Source: Marinobacter flavimaris
GTDB lineage: Bacteria; Pseudomonadota; Gammaproteobacteria; Pseudomonadales; Oleiphilaceae
Assembly: GCF_002933295.1 (NCBI RefSeq)
Contig: NZ_PSSW01000005.1
Location: forward strand, 124,001-188,000
Direction of reading: 5' to 3'
DNA: 64,000 nucleotides
In this document: piece after piece, positions 54,694-63,572 of the stretch
How the letters are laid out: each line of letters opens with the position of its first letter
How positions within the stretch are numbered: the first letter of the stretch is position 1
Notes under the pieces: generated by a model
Databases searched by the model: none
What the model was told of the DNA's origin: nothing
Seen by the model: only the letters and a program-made list of their open reading frames with translations
Translations under genes and position numbers: made by a program

Positions 54694-55560
54694 ATGTCAA
54701 AACGTCATCCCATCATCGCGGTTACCGGTTCGTCCGGAGCGGGCACCACGACCACCGGCCAGATTTTCAGCCGGATGTTTGCCAGTGAGGGGCTGAACGC
54801 CGCAATGGTCAGCGGTGACAGTTTCCATCGCTACAACCGTGAACAGATGGCCAGGCTTGCGGCCAAGGGCCAGTTCGGTGAGCGCAACCACTTTGCGCTG
54901 GCCGCCAATCACATCGACAAGCTGGAAGCACTGTTCTACGACTACGGCCACACCGGCAACGGTCGGTATCGTCAATACGTTCACGATGAGGATCGCAGGC
55001 TGGTTGAAGCCGGGCACAAGCCCGGCACCTTCACGCCCTGGGGGCCTTTGCCCGCCGATACCGATCTGCTGTTCTACGAGGGGCTTCATGGGGGTGTGGT
55101 CAGCGAAACCTGCAATATCGCCCAGTATGTGGACCTGCTGATCGGTGTGGTTCCGATTGTGAATCTTGAATGGATCCAGAAGATCCACCGGGACACACAC
55201 AAGCGGGGCTACAGCCAGGAGGCGGTGGTGGAAACCATCATCAACCGCATGGATGACTACGTGCACGACATCGTGCCCCAATTCTCGCACACCCACATCA
55301 ATTTCCAGCGCATTCCCCTGGTCGATACTTCCAACCCCTTTGTCGTCCGGGAAGTTCCCACTGAGGACGAAAGCATGCTGGTGATCCGGTTCCGGGATCA
55401 GTCAGAGGTGGACTTTCCCTATCTGCTGCAGGTGATTGCAGGCAGCAGCCTGTCGCGACACGACACCCTGGTGGTTCCGGGCACAAAAATGCCGCTGGCC
55501 ATGGACCTGATTGTCAGGCCCATGGTGCAGCGGCTGATGGCAAGAAAGCCGTTTGCCTGA
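54694..55560 (+). CDS. prkB: Phosphoribulokinase, PrkB type
   Basis: A 288-residue kinase of the phosphoribulokinase/uridine kinase family. P-loop ITGSSGAG-type start (AVTGSSGAGTTTTGQIF), then MVSGDSFHRYNREQM and LFYEGLHGGVVSETCNIAQY, which match bacterial phosphoribulokinases. No RuBisCO gene is in the window, and PrkB genes occur in many heterotrophs without a Calvin cycle, where the substrate is unclear. It lies 18 bases after the DUF1631 gene, so it may share its transcript; no clear ribosome site is seen. Confidence 0.85.
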   Translation: MSKRHPIIAVTGSSGAGTTTTGQIFSRMFASEGLNAAMVSGDSFHRYNREQMARLAAKGQFGERNHFALAANHIDKLEALFYDYGHTGNGRYRQYVHDEDRRLVEAGHKPGTFTPWGPLPADTDLLFYEGLHGGVVSETCNIAQYVDLLIGVVPIVNLEWIQKIHRDTHKRGYSQEAVVETIINRMDDYVHDIVPQFSHTHINFQRIPLVDTSNPFVVREVPTEDESMLVIRFRDQSEVDFPYLLQVIAGSSLSRHDTLVVPGTKMPLAMDLIVRPMVQRLMARKPFA

Positions 55561-55564
55561 GGCG

Positions 55565-56413
55565 TCAGGCCGTCAGGCGTCCATCCCGGTAATCCCGGAG
55601 CGTCTGCTCGATCTCCTCGCGGGTATTCATCACAAACGGACCATACTGGACCACCGGCTCGCCAATCGGTTTGCCGGCAATCAGCAGCAGTCGCGCTCCG
55701 GCTTGCCCCGCATGGAGTTCGATCTGGTCGCCGTCGTCGGAAAGAACGTTAGCGGCGCTTCGCTGCAGCGAGCTTTCCCCCAGGCTCGCGCTACCCTCGT
55801 AAAGATAGAGCATGGCGTTGTGGCCTTCCGGAAGGGGCAGTCTCAGACTCCCATCGGATGCCAGGTGAATATCAGCGTAGATCGGCTGGGTGGTGCGATC
55901 GGGCACCGCCCCTGCATGGGCCTGGCCATCGATCTGTAATGTGCCGGCAATGAGCTTCAGCTTGCCACCGTCGAAGGTAAGCTCCGGAATCTCTTCCGGC
56001 TGGATGTCCCGGTAGCCGGCCTTCGTCATTTTTTCCGCCGCTGGCAGGTTCAGCCAGAGCTGAAAACCGCGCATCACGCCTTCTTCCTGCTGGGGCATCT
56101 CCGAATGGATGATGCCGCGACCGGCGGTCATCCATTGCACACCGCCGTTACGCAGGTCGCCCCGGTTCCCGAGATGATCTTCATGCAGCATGTGCCCCTC
56201 GATCATATAGGTCACGGTTTCGAACCCCCGATGGGGGTGCGAGGGGAAGCCTGCGATATAGTCGGCGGCCTCGGCGGAACCAAACTCGTCCAGCATCAGG
56301 AACGGGTCAAGGCGAATGTTCTGTTGCTGGCCAATGGAACGCTTGATGCGCACGCCGGCGCCGTCGGACGTTTCCAGGGCGGGTATGATCTGTTTCAGGG
56401 AGCGCAGGGTCAT
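55565..56413 (-). CDS. Pirin family protein
   Basis: A bicupin of 282 residues. The metal site of the N-terminal cupin is FPSHPHRGFETVTYMIEGHMLHEDHLGN (His/His/Glu/His set), followed by VQWMTAGRGIIHSEMP, the classic pirin stretch. Bacterial pirins have been linked to quercetin oxidation or to metabolic regulation; the role here is unknown. GAGGAGG lies before the ATG. It converges with prkB with a 4-base gap. Confidence 0.92.
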   Translation of the reverse strand: MTLRSLKQIIPALETSDGAGVRIKRSIGQQQNIRLDPFLMLDEFGSAEAADYIAGFPSHPHRGFETVTYMIEGHMLHEDHLGNRGDLRNGGVQWMTAGRGIIHSEMPQQEEGVMRGFQLWLNLPAAEKMTKAGYRDIQPEEIPELTFDGGKLKLIAGTLQIDGQAHAGAVPDRTTQPIYADIHLASDGSLRLPLPEGHNAMLYLYEGSASLGESSLQRSAANVLSDDGDQIELHAGQAGARLLLIAGKPIGEPVVQYGPFVMNTREEIEQTLRDYRDGRLTA

Positions 56414-56548
56414 GATGTCCTCCTCTCGTTAGCTCTTGGCTCTATTTAAACGGGATGGGAGGAGAGAATAAAACGCAGAAATCTGGGGGGTGACATCAAA
56501 AAAACTGAAGGACCTGTGACGCCCCGGGCGGGGCGCCACAGGAGGCGA

Positions 56549-57343
56549 TCATTCGACGTTGCGGGAATAGAAGATTTCCAGCATTTCCCGACGCAGACGG
56601 TCCTCGATGGATTGCGCTTCGGCGGGATCAAGATCACCGGCGTTCACACCGAACACATAGTTATCGAGGTTGAAGTTCTTCAGCATCATCTTGGTGTGGA
56701 ACAGGTTCTCCTGGTACACGTTCACATCGATCATCTGATACGCGTTCTGGGTATCTTCGGTCAGGTAGTTCTGGATCGAATTGATGTCGTGATCAATGTA
56801 GTGCTTGGTGCCGTCCACATCACGGGTAAAGCCGCGAACCCGGTAGTCCACGGTAACGACATCAGAATCAAAGCTGTGGATCAGGTAGTTCAGCACTTTC
56901 AGCGGTGAGATCAGGCCACAGGTGGATACGTCGATGTCAGCCCGGAAGGTGCTCACGCCATCGTGGGGATGGCTTTCCGGGTAGGTGTGCACCGTGACGT
57001 GACTCTTGTCCAGGTGGGCCACGATGGTATCCGGCAGCGGTCCGGGAGACTCTTCGTTGTCGGGCTCTTCGCCATTGGTGAGCTCGTGCTCGGCGATCAG
57101 CATGGTGACAGATGCACCATGGGGCTCGTAGTCCTGACGCGCGATGTTAAGAACGTTAGCGCCGATAATCTTGACGACGTCGGTCAGAATCTGGGTCAGG
57201 CGCTCGGCGTTGTACATCTCGTCGATGTAGTCGATATAGGCCTTGCGTTGTTCTTCGGTCTGCGCATAACAGATGTCGTAGATGTTAAAGCTCAGGGATT
57301 TGGTCAGGTTGTTGAAACCATGCAGCTGGAGTTTTGATTCCAT
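56549..57343 (-). CDS. speD: S-adenosylmethionine decarboxylase proenzyme
   Basis: SpeD makes decarboxylated S-adenosylmethionine, the aminopropyl donor for spermidine. The 264-residue proenzyme of the E. coli type cleaves itself between Lys113 and Ser114 in [18 protein letters not shown], forming the pyruvoyl group. [20 protein letters not shown] and [20 protein letters not shown] are also family marks. speE is not in the window. It lies upstream of a pirin gene and next to an OsmC gene and vfr, the Pseudomonas order as I recall. Confidence 0.95.
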   Translation of the reverse strand: MESKLQLHGFNNLTKSLSFNIYDICYAQTEEQRKAYIDYIDEMYNAERLTQILTDVVKIIGANVLNIARQDYEPHGASVTMLIAEHELTNGEEPDNEESPGPLPDTIVAHLDKSHVTVHTYPESHPHDGVSTFRADIDVSTCGLISPLKVLNYLIHSFDSDVVTVDYRVRGFTRDVDGTKHYIDHDINSIQNYLTEDTQNAYQMIDVNVYQENLFHTKMMLKNFNLDNYVFGVNAGDLDPAEAQSIEDRLRREMLEIFYSRNVE

Positions 57344-57590
57344 GCTCAGCCCCTCCGGATCGTGGAGATGAATGACTGCAGAGCTGCATTGCTGAGCTCT
57401 GCCGAGGCCGCCACCGACTACTGACCGGGTTGTTCACCTTTTGCGCAGACCGGCGGAGAGGGTGCGTATTATGCACACCGCAAGTGACGTTGAATAGTAT
57501 TCGCAATGACATTTTAGCATTCGTGATTTCCCCTGCATCCGGCCCGGGGAATCGGTCCATGAGGGGCCCTGCCGAGATTTCTCACACGGG

Positions 57591-58013
57591 TTATGACGCC
57601 TGGTGAACCTCGTAGCTGTGACTGATCTCGACGCCGGCCTTCTCAAGCATGATAGAGGCGGAGCAGTACTTTTCTGCCGACAGGCTCACGGCCCGCTTGA
57701 CCAGATTGTCTTTCAGGCTGTTTCCGGTTACCACGAAGTGCAGGTGAATGCGTGTAAACACCGCCGGAACCGCGTCGGCCCGCTCTGCTTCGAGCTCGGC
57801 GTGGCAGGCTGTCACGTCCTGGCGGCTTTTCTTCAGGATGCTCATGACATCGAACGCCGAGCAGCCTCCGAGCCCCATCAGCAGCATTTCCATGGGGCGC
57901 GGGCCCAGGTTCTCACCGCCGTGGTCTGGCGGGCCATCAAGCTGCACGCTGTGGCCACTGCCGCTGGTGGCTTTGAAACTGGCGTTGCCGGTCCAGTCTA
58001 CGGTTGCTTTCAT
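57591..58013 (-). CDS. OsmC family protein
   Basis: A 140-residue OsmC/YhfA-type protein. The two reactive cysteines of peroxidase members are visible, in GLGGCSAFDVMSIL and in EKYCSASIMLEKAG, so it may reduce organic hydroperoxides; YhfA-like members are less well defined. GGAGA precedes the ATG. It is divergent from vfr across a 265-base gap that holds the vfr promoter and an inverted repeat ATACA-TGT-TGTAT (58126-58138). Confidence 0.9.
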   Translation of the reverse strand: MKATVDWTGNASFKATSGSGHSVQLDGPPDHGGENLGPRPMEMLLMGLGGCSAFDVMSILKKSRQDVTACHAELEAERADAVPAVFTRIHLHFVVTGNSLKDNLVKRAVSLSAEKYCSASIMLEKAGVEISHSYEVHQAS

Positions 58014-58149
58014 GGGACGACTCTCCGTTGTGATGACGCGGGACCAACTGGTGTGATGGCCCCGATAAAGATGACCTGTGGCCGGATGCTAGCACAACCG
58101 GCTTCGCCAGGCAGGCCGATCTCGGATACATGTTGTATACTCTTTCCGG

Positions 58150-58178
58150 TTGCCCGCAACAGACCTTCTTGTTATAAG
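58150..58178 (+). promoter_or_regulatory. Predicted promoter of vfr
   Basis: TTGCCC (58150-58155) and TATAAG (58173-58178) are exactly 17 bases apart, giving a leader of about 94 bases. An inverted repeat ATACA-TGT-TGTAT lies just upstream (58126-58138) and could be a regulator site for vfr or for the divergent osmC-type gene. Confidence 0.55.
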
Positions 58179-58278
58179 TTGCGGAGTTTTGCAGTAAAAA
58201 AGAACGAACCCGCAAGGAAAGCCGGGTGCATAACAAACATTGGGACCCGCCAGTATCTGAGGAGGCACGACTCGCATT

Positions 58279-58920
58279 ATGGCCACTATCGTCAAGCCGG
58301 TTGAGCAGAAAACCAAGCATCTCGACTATTTCCTTTCGCAGTGCCATCGCCGCCGTTACCCAGCCAAGAGCACGATTATCTATGCCGGGGACAAGAGCGA
58401 TTCCCTGTTCTACATCGTCAAAGGCTCGGTGACGGTTATCATTGAAGACGATGACGGTCGCGAGATGATCATGGCCTACCTGAACGCCGGTGACTTTTTC
58501 GGTGAAATGGGGCTGTTCGACAACATGGATTCCCGCAGCGCCTGGGTAAAGGCCAAGACCGAGTGCGAAGTGGCGGAGATCAGCTACACCAAATTCCGTG
58601 AGATTGCCCAGCAGGATCCCAGGGTTCTGTATTTCATTGGCGAGCAGATGGCTTCCCGCCTCCGCCAGACCACGCGCAAGGTGGGTGATCTCGCGTTCCT
58701 GGATGTGACCGGCCGGGTCGCCCGCACCCTGCTGGATCTCTGCAAGGAGCCGGATGCCATGACTCACCCGGACGGCATGCAGATCAAGATTACCCGCCAG
58801 GAAATCGGCCGTATCGTGGGTTGTTCCCGGGAGATGGTTGGACGGGTTCTGAAGACCCTGGAAGATCAGGGCCTGGTTCGGGTCAAGGGCAAAACGATGG
58901 TGGTGTACGGCACCCGCTGA
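58279..58920 (+). CDS. vfr: cAMP-binding global regulator Vfr/CRP
   Basis: A CRP-family activator of 213 residues (Vfr 214, CRP 209). The cAMP pocket is [20 protein letters not shown] with the Arg and Ser that hold the cyclic phosphate; the C-terminal helix-turn-helix is [20 protein letters not shown]. In pseudomonads Vfr governs virulence and twitching genes. A perfect ribosome site is missing: GGAGG is 13 bases before the ATG, longer than usual. Confidence 0.95.
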   Translation: MATIVKPVEQKTKHLDYFLSQCHRRRYPAKSTIIYAGDKSDSLFYIVKGSVTVIIEDDDGREMIMAYLNAGDFFGEMGLFDNMDSRSAWVKAKTECEVAEISYTKFREIAQQDPRVLYFIGEQMASRLRQTTRKVGDLAFLDVTGRVARTLLDLCKEPDAMTHPDGMQIKITRQEIGRIVGCSREMVGRVLKTLEDQGLVRVKGKTMVVYGTR

Positions 58921-58950
58921 GTCTCCGAATAGCAGAGCATCGATGTAGCA

Positions 58951-58980
58951 AGAAAGGCCGCTGATATCAGCGGCCTTTCT
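58951..58980. terminator. 30-base perfect palindrome between vfr and modC
   Basis: AGAAAGGCCGCTGAT followed by its exact reverse complement ends the converging vfr and modC transcripts. The T tract is short (TTTCT), so termination in each direction may be moderate. Confidence 0.6.
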
Positions 58981-59003
58981 GGTTGGGGCAGGGGCCGCCG
59001 GTG

Positions 59004-60086
59004 TCAGTCGGCCAGGGCCACGGACTTGATCTGCATCCACACCTGCTGGCCGGGTTCCAGAGCCAGTTGGTCAACAGCCCGGGTGGTCAGTCGGGACATG
59101 ACCGGTGTGGGTCCGGCGAGCAGGCGGACGATACTGACGCCGGGGGTAACGTCCGGTTCAATCCGGTCAATGGTTGCCGGAACCAGGTTCTGGATGCTCT
59201 GGTCAGGGTTCTCTTCCAGAGCCAGGCTGATGTCCCGGGACAGCAACTGGATCCGGACCCGATCCCCGATTTTCATGCCGTTGTCCCGGCGCAGCCACAG
59301 GGAGCCACCGTCGAACTCAAAGCGCGCCAGGTGCCAGCGCTGATCCAGTTCTCTTATTGTCCCCTCCACAAGCACGCCCGCGTCGTCCTCGAGACGGAAC
59401 GGGTTGTCCATGCGTGCAAGTGTCTCCCGGGTCGGCCCGCTGGCTAACACCTTGCCGTCCTCCATGACCACCAGATGGTCGGCGAGCCGGGCCACCTCTG
59501 CGGTAGAGTGGGAGACATATACGATCGGGATGGCCAGGGCGTCCCTAAGACGCTCCAGATAGGGCAGGATGTCGTGTTTGCTGGCTTTGTCCAGGGCCGA
59601 CATCGGTTCGTCCATAAGTAACAGCCGGGGACTGGTCAGCAGCGCGCGGGCTATCGCTACCCGCTGGCGCTCGCCCCCGGACAGGCCTGCGGGCATACGG
59701 TCCAGGTGGCCGCCGAGTCCCAGCCAGTTCACTGCCTCGTCAAACCCGATCTGCCGGTCCGTGGCCGGAATGCGCCGGTATCCGAATTCAAGATTCTTGC
59801 GCACGGTCAGATGGGGAAACAGGTGGGTTTCCTGGAATACATAGGCGAGGGGACGTTTATGAACCGGCAGGAAAGTATCAGCGCTTTGCCAGTGTTCGTC
59901 GAGAACGGTCATGGCTCCCTCTGCGCGGTGCAGGCCCGCCATACAGCGCAAAACAGTGGTCTTGCCGCAGCCGGAATGCCCGAACAGGGCGGTGATGCCC
60001 GTGCCGGGCAGGGTCAGGTCAACGTCCAGACCAAACCCGGGAAATGCGCAACGGAAGCGAGCAGAGATGCTTTTCTTTTCGCTCAT
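59004..60086 (-). CDS. modC: Molybdate ABC transporter ATP-binding protein
   Basis: The ATPase of the molybdate importer, 360 residues. Walker A is ALFGHSGCGKTTVLRCMAG, the signature motif LSGGERQRVAIARALLTSP, Walker B LLLMDEPMSALD; a C-terminal MOP/TOBE domain (about 290-355) binds molybdate. It overlaps modB by 4 bases (ATGA), so the two are translationally coupled. Confidence 0.95.
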   Translation of the reverse strand: MSEKKSISARFRCAFPGFGLDVDLTLPGTGITALFGHSGCGKTTVLRCMAGLHRAEGAMTVLDEHWQSADTFLPVHKRPLAYVFQETHLFPHLTVRKNLEFGYRRIPATDRQIGFDEAVNWLGLGGHLDRMPAGLSGGERQRVAIARALLTSPRLLLMDEPMSALDKASKHDILPYLERLRDALAIPIVYVSHSTAEVARLADHLVVMEDGKVLASGPTRETLARMDNPFRLEDDAGVLVEGTIRELDQRWHLARFEFDGGSLWLRRDNGMKIGDRVRIQLLSRDISLALEENPDQSIQNLVPATIDRIEPDVTPGVSIVRLLAGPTPVMSRLTTRAVDQLALEPGQQVWMQIKSVALAD

Positions 60087-60763
60087 TTCAGTGCTCCTGA
60101 CCGGGCCTTACCGTTCAGCGCGTAGAGGGTGACCAGAACCACAAAGGAGAACACTACCATGCCGGCAGAAAGCCAGTGTGCCTCGGTGTATTCGAGGGAT
60201 TCCACGTGGTCATAGATAGCAACGGAGAGAACTTTGGTTTCCCCGGGAATGTTACCCCCGATCATCAGAATCACGCCGAACTCGCCAATGGTATGGGCGA
60301 AGGTCAGTACGGCGGCAGTGAGGAAACCGTTGCGGGCAAGGGGCACGGCAACAAACAGGAAGCGATCCCAGGGCGCGGCTCGAAGCGTGGCAGCGACCTC
60401 GAGGAAACGGTCGCCAACCGACTCGAAGGCATTCTGCAGCGGTTGCACCGTAAACGGCAGGGAATAGATCACGGAAGCCACCACCAGACCCTCGAAGGTA
60501 AAGGGCAACAGCCCGATGCCGAGCGACTGGGTGAACTGGCCAACCCAGCCTTCCGGCCCCATCACCAGCAGCAGGTAAAAGCCAAGGACCGTTGGCGGCA
60601 GAACCAGAGGCAGCGCGACCACGGCCGCCACCGGCTGGCGCAGCCAGTGCCGGGTTCTGGCGAGCCACCAGGCGATGGGCGTGCCTATCAGCAACAGCAG
60701 CAGAGTGGTTGTCGTGGCCAGTTTCAGTGTCAGCCAGACTGGATCCCAGTAGGTTTCAAACAT
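60083..60763 (-). CDS. modB: Molybdate ABC transporter permease
   Basis: The membrane subunit of the molybdate importer, 226 residues with five to six membrane segments. The coupling loop that meets ModC is AATLRAAPWDRFLFVAVPLA (EAA type), and LPLVLPPTVLGFYLL is characteristic. Its ATG overlaps the modA stop by one base (TGATG). Confidence 0.95.
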   Translation of the reverse strand: MFETYWDPVWLTLKLATTTTLLLLLIGTPIAWWLARTRHWLRQPVAAVVALPLVLPPTVLGFYLLLVMGPEGWVGQFTQSLGIGLLPFTFEGLVVASVIYSLPFTVQPLQNAFESVGDRFLEVAATLRAAPWDRFLFVAVPLARNGFLTAAVLTFAHTIGEFGVILMIGGNIPGETKVLSVAIYDHVESLEYTEAHWLSAGMVVFSFVVLVTLYALNGKARSGALK

Positions 60764-61566
60764 CAGTTGATCGCGTCATGTCCTTCGTCGTAACCATAGC
60801 TCCGGATGATGCCGATGGCAGTATCGGATTTCAGGAAATCCATCCAGGCGCGGGCTGCTTCATTACTGGCGCCCCGGTTCAGCAGGATGGCCTGCTGGTC
60901 AATGGGCTGGTAATAGGCCTGAGGCACCTGCCATAGGGTGCCGGCATCCTCGTCCCAGACTTTGACCTGGGAAGCGGCCACGAAACCGGCCTGGGCATTG
61001 CGACTGACAACAAACTGGAACGTCTGGGCTATGGAATCACCGCGGACCAGTTTCGGTTGTAACGGTTGCCATTGGCCGATGTGCTCAAGAACCTGCTGGG
61101 CAGCCAGGCCATAGGGTGCGGTTTTCGGGTTGGCGATGGCCAGCCTGGCGAAGGGCTGCTGCTCCAGATAGCGCGGGGCATCCTCAAACGCATCGGGCGT
61201 CGGGCTCCAGAGCACCAGCTTGCCCCGGGCATAGGTAAAGCGGGTTCCGTTGACCCCGGCCTGCGCCTCTTCGATCAGCTCTGGCCTGAGCACGTCGGCC
61301 GCCATGAATACGTCGAAGGGCGCGCCGTTCCTGATCTGGGCGTAAAGTTTGCCGGTAGAGCCAAAGCTGGCGGACACCCGGTGACCGGTTTCCGCTTCAA
61401 AGTGCCTGGTCAGTTCCCGGGTGGTATCGGTGAAGTTTGCGGCCACACCAATACTGACTTCGCCGGCGATGGCTCCGGAAGCAAAACTGAACAACACGCA
61501 CAGGCAGGCGAAAGCCCGGGTTATTGGGTGGCAGATTCTGGTGCGGCGTTCATGGGGCTCTGGCAT
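60763..61566 (-). CDS. modA: Molybdate-binding periplasmic protein
   Basis: The substrate-binding subunit, about 267 residues. Signal peptide ITRAFACLCVLFSFASGAIA; mature start EVSIGVAANFTDTTRELTRHF and SASFGSTGKLYAQIRNGAPFDVFMAAD, the serine-rich oxyanion site of ModA. The ATG at 61566 (MPEPHERR) is chosen because it places the signal peptide properly; it overlaps the upstream hydrolase gene by 17 bases. The frame extends to 61695 inside that gene without support. No ModE site was recognised. Confidence 0.9.
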   Translation of the reverse strand: MPEPHERRTRICHPITRAFACLCVLFSFASGAIAGEVSIGVAANFTDTTRELTRHFEAETGHRVSASFGSTGKLYAQIRNGAPFDVFMAADVLRPELIEEAQAGVNGTRFTYARGKLVLWSPTPDAFEDAPRYLEQQPFARLAIANPKTAPYGLAAQQVLEHIGQWQPLQPKLVRGDSIAQTFQFVVSRNAQAGFVAASQVKVWDEDAGTLWQVPQAYYQPIDQQAILLNRGASNEAARAWMDFLKSDTAIGIIRSYGYDEGHDAIN

Positions 61567-62518
61567 GGAGCAGGGCTTTCTGTTCGGCGGTTGATTGGGC
61601 AGACGCATTGTCCCTATGCAGGCACAGGGAATGCAAGTATTGCCACACCTCGTCCCGGTTGGTTTCGTTGAGCATCTCATGGCGCCCGCCCTCAAACAAC
61701 CTCAGGGTCACATGGCCAACGCCCGCCTCTCGAATGGCCTGAAAGTGCTGGCGCACGCCGCGGCCCATTTCACCAACCGCGTCCGCCGTTCCAGAGAACA
61801 GGTGCACAGGCAGGTCTTTGCGCCAGGTCGGCGGTTTGATGGCCAGCATGCCGCCGATAAAATCCAGCCAGAGCCCGGTTGAGCATTGGAACCCGCAAAG
61901 CGGATCGGAAACGTAGGCGTCAACCTGGTGCGGATCTCGGCTGAGCCAATCGGCATGGGTCCGATTGGGGCGGAACCGGCGATTGAATTGCTCAAACGTC
62001 ATGCGGGTAACCAACGGGCTGCGGTGCCGCTTGCCCCGGAGCAGTCGGATCAGGCCGATCAGGGCCCGGGATGCCAATAGCTGGCCCCGATCAATCCGGT
62101 TGGTGGCGCTCAGGATCAGGGTATCCAGGGAATCACCGTATCTCTGGGCGTAACCCTGGGCAATGAACGAGCCCATGCTGTGGCCCAGCAGGTTGACCGG
62201 CAGCCCGGGAAACTGTGAACGGGCGTGTTGGACCACCTGGTGCAGGTCGGCCAACACGCTGGCCCAGCCGTTCTGGTCGGCATAATGCCCCAGGTTCTCG
62301 ACTCCTGAATTCGGGCCATGGCCCCGGTGGTGAAAGGTGATAACGGCCATGCCGCGTTCGCAGAGCCAGCGAGCGAGGGACTGGTAACGGTCGCCATGCT
62401 CGGCCATGCCGTGGCTGATGATCAGAAGGCCGGTGGGAGCCGTCGGGGTAAAGACTGTTCCGGCTATGCTGTGGTCATCACCACTGCTCAGCGTCAGAGG
62501 GTGTTCGTTCGTTGTCAC
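61550..62518 (-). CDS. Alpha/beta hydrolase, monoacylglycerol lipase type
   Basis: A serine hydrolase of about 322 residues. LIISHGMAEHGDRYQSLARWL is typical of the monoglyceride lipase/lysophospholipase group, with the nucleophile in NLLGHSMGSFIAQGYA and the acid/base residues toward the C-terminus (HLFSGTADAVGE, FEGGRHEMLNE). The GTG at 62518 is chosen (AAGGA about 8 bases before it); it overlaps the desaturase gene by 41 bases, so the sterol desaturase-like gene, hydrolase and modABC may form one transcript. Confidence 0.86.
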   Translation of the reverse strand: MTTNEHPLTLSSGDDHSIAGTVFTPTAPTGLLIISHGMAEHGDRYQSLARWLCERGMAVITFHHRGHGPNSGVENLGHYADQNGWASVLADLHQVVQHARSQFPGLPVNLLGHSMGSFIAQGYAQRYGDSLDTLILSATNRIDRGQLLASRALIGLIRLLRGKRHRSPLVTRMTFEQFNRRFRPNRTHADWLSRDPHQVDAYVSDPLCGFQCSTGLWLDFIGGMLAIKPPTWRKDLPVHLFSGTADAVGEMGRGVRQHFQAIREAGVGHVTLRLFEGGRHEMLNETNRDEVWQYLHSLCLHRDNASAQSTAEQKALLHARAP

Positions 62519-63464
62519 GACCCGGTTCCTTGTTGTTTTTCTCCGCAGCCGGGCGTTGCCACTCCGGCGGTTTCCATAGATGGGTAAGGCGAGACAATAA
62601 TCCGCCGGGCTGTGCCATGTCGCGGAACAGGTCCACGTATTCGTGGGTCCAGAGCACAATCAGGTTATTGGAGCGAACAGGCCGGGTGATGCCGTATTCG
62701 GGCGGATCCTGGGCATTTTCATCGACAAACGTGCCGAACAGGCGATCCCACACTATCAGCGTGCCGCCGTAATTACGGTCGATGTAGCCGGGATTTCGGC
62801 CATGATGGACACGGTGATGGCTGGGCGTGTTGAACACCAGTTCGACCCAGCCGGGCAGCTTCCCGACCAGTGTGGTGTGAATAAAGAACTGGTAGACCAG
62901 CGACAGGGCATAGGCTACGCCGATCCAGACAGGATTGAGTCCCAGCAGCGCCAGGGGCAGGTAGAACACCCACATGCCGTTGAAAATGTTGGTGGCATTC
63001 TGGCGCATGGCAGTGGAGAAGTTCATCCGCTCGGAGGAATGGTGAACCACATGGGCCGCCCAGAACCAGCGTACCCTGTGACTGGCCCTGTGCATCCAGT
63101 AGAAACAGAAGTCCACCCCCAGAAAAGCCAGCAGCACGGTGAATCCGTTCAATTCCAGATCAAACAGCCGGTAGTGGTAGCACAGGGCATAGACAGGGAA
63201 GGCAATGAGGCCGGCGAAGAGCAGTTCGGTCACCTGATAGCCGGCGCCCAGGGCAAAGTTTCTGACCGCCTCACGGGTATCCATCAGCTGCGGATCGTGG
63301 CGAATCTTCAGGTATTCCCACAGGGTAACGCCCACAAAAACCGGTGTTGCAATCACAAAGATCAGTTGGCGTTCATCCAGCGCCAGCCACGGCGCAGCCA
63401 TCGCCCAGAGAGAAAGCAGGCCGCTGTCTTCCAGTACGGCCAGTATCATGTCGGTCAAAGCCAT
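62478..63464 (-). CDS. Sterol desaturase/fatty acid hydroxylase family protein
   Basis: A membrane-bound di-iron oxidase of 328 residues with four to five membrane segments. The histidine clusters that bind iron are HRASHRVRWFWAAHVVHHSSE and HHRVHHGRNPGYIDRNYGGT. Members hydroxylate or desaturate lipids or sterols; the substrate cannot be told. It is followed by a lipase-like hydrolase with overlapping frames, which suggests a joint lipid role. Confidence 0.88.
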   Translation of the reverse strand: MALTDMILAVLEDSGLLSLWAMAAPWLALDERQLIFVIATPVFVGVTLWEYLKIRHDPQLMDTREAVRNFALGAGYQVTELLFAGLIAFPVYALCYHYRLFDLELNGFTVLLAFLGVDFCFYWMHRASHRVRWFWAAHVVHHSSERMNFSTAMRQNATNIFNGMWVFYLPLALLGLNPVWIGVAYALSLVYQFFIHTTLVGKLPGWVELVFNTPSHHRVHHGRNPGYIDRNYGGTLIVWDRLFGTFVDENAQDPPEYGITRPVRSNNLIVLWTHEYVDLFRDMAQPGGLLSRLTHLWKPPEWQRPAAEKNNKEPGRDNERTPSDAEQW

Positions 63465-63572
63465 CGGGTTTCTGCCGGTTTCCTCATCAAGTCCGTTGAT
63501 TCTGGCACGTAACCCGGAAACCGGAATGTCGGTTCACGCCAGATTGGCTAACGGATTCCGACAATCCGGTAC

